Of a stretch of DNA of 27,674 nt, positions 27,606 through 27,674 are shown piece by piece (positions within the stretch are counted from its first letter, which is position 1; the number at the start of each line of letters is the position of its first letter). This stretch comes from a virus, in IMG/VR virus record IMGVR_UViG_3300030116_000677, positions 1-27,674 of that record. One strand, given 5' to 3'. Made by a program: the position numbers and the translations under genes. The notes beneath the pieces were generated by a model that did not search any database, had not been told where the DNA came from, and saw only the letters and a list, made by a program, of their open reading frames with translations.

Positions 27606-27674
27606 CCGTTCTAGTATAAGAAAACAAGTTACTCGCCCCGGCAAGGTAAAAAAAGTAATGGGTGAGTATAAGAG
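27598..27674 (+). CDS. Partial hypothetical protein, N-terminus only
   Basis: An ATG at 27598 overlaps the previous gene's end by eight bases. It opens a frame to the right edge: MTNRSSIRKQVTRPGKVKKV, then MGEYK. It is basic like its neighbour. Only about 25 residues are visible, so the function is unknown. Confidence 0.5.
   Translation, partial: MTNRSSIRKQVTRPGKVKKVMGEYK

Overview
The window is about 27.7 kb of one tailed-phage genome, or a closely related provirus or metagenomic contig. I see no rRNA, no tRNA, no insertion sequence and no CRISPR array. Gene content suggests a marine, podovirus-like lytic phage of a Gram-negative bacterium. It has a T7-style primase-helicase and a family A DNA polymerase, a B12-dependent (class II) ribonucleotide reductase, Hsp20 and GroES-like chaperones, a Mu gpT-like capsid protein, a large P22/SU10-style portal and an SU10-style adaptor. 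An alphaproteobacterial host is plausible but is inferred only from this style of gene set.

The genome has two divergent arms. From about 14.95 kb down to position 1, genes lie on the minus strand. First comes a run of roughly 25 tiny overlapping genes (about 9.0-14.9 kb), which includes a Gp88-like Cys-rich protein, a small PD-(D/E)XK-like nuclease, a SET-domain protein and a SleB-type lysin with a signal peptide. Next is the replication block: primase-helicase, nuclease, DNA polymerase, single-stranded DNA-binding protein, Cas4/RecB-like exonuclease and a GIY-YIG endonuclease. Last is nucleotide and stress metabolism: a DUF3310 protein, class II ribonucleotide reductase, a DUF1289 protein and Hsp20. 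Many genes are coupled by ATGA or TAATG overlaps. Several transcription units start at near-perfect host sigma70-type promoters, and no phage RNA polymerase is visible in the window.

A roughly 470-base non-coding region (14956-15429) full of inverted repeats separates the arms. It is the best candidate for the main control region and possibly for an origin.

From 15430 to the right end the plus strand carries the head genes: terminase large subunit, a two-gene insert (cupin-like protein plus a HlyC-like toxin-activating lysine acyltransferase), a 456-residue low-complexity protein, portal, two small proteins, GroES-like co-chaperonin, scaffold, two probable virion proteins, major capsid protein, a UUCG terminator, a small protein, the adaptor, a very basic protein and the start of another gene.

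The most striking content is the HlyC-like acyltransferase. It keeps the catalytic His and Asp of HlyC at exactly the same spacing (69 residues) and is co-transcribed with a cupin from its own promoter inside the head-gene block. Other notable items are a family of related palindromes around the divergent control region, two near-identical late promoters, apparently leaderless starts for the terminase and cupin genes, and a folded leader in front of the SSB gene.
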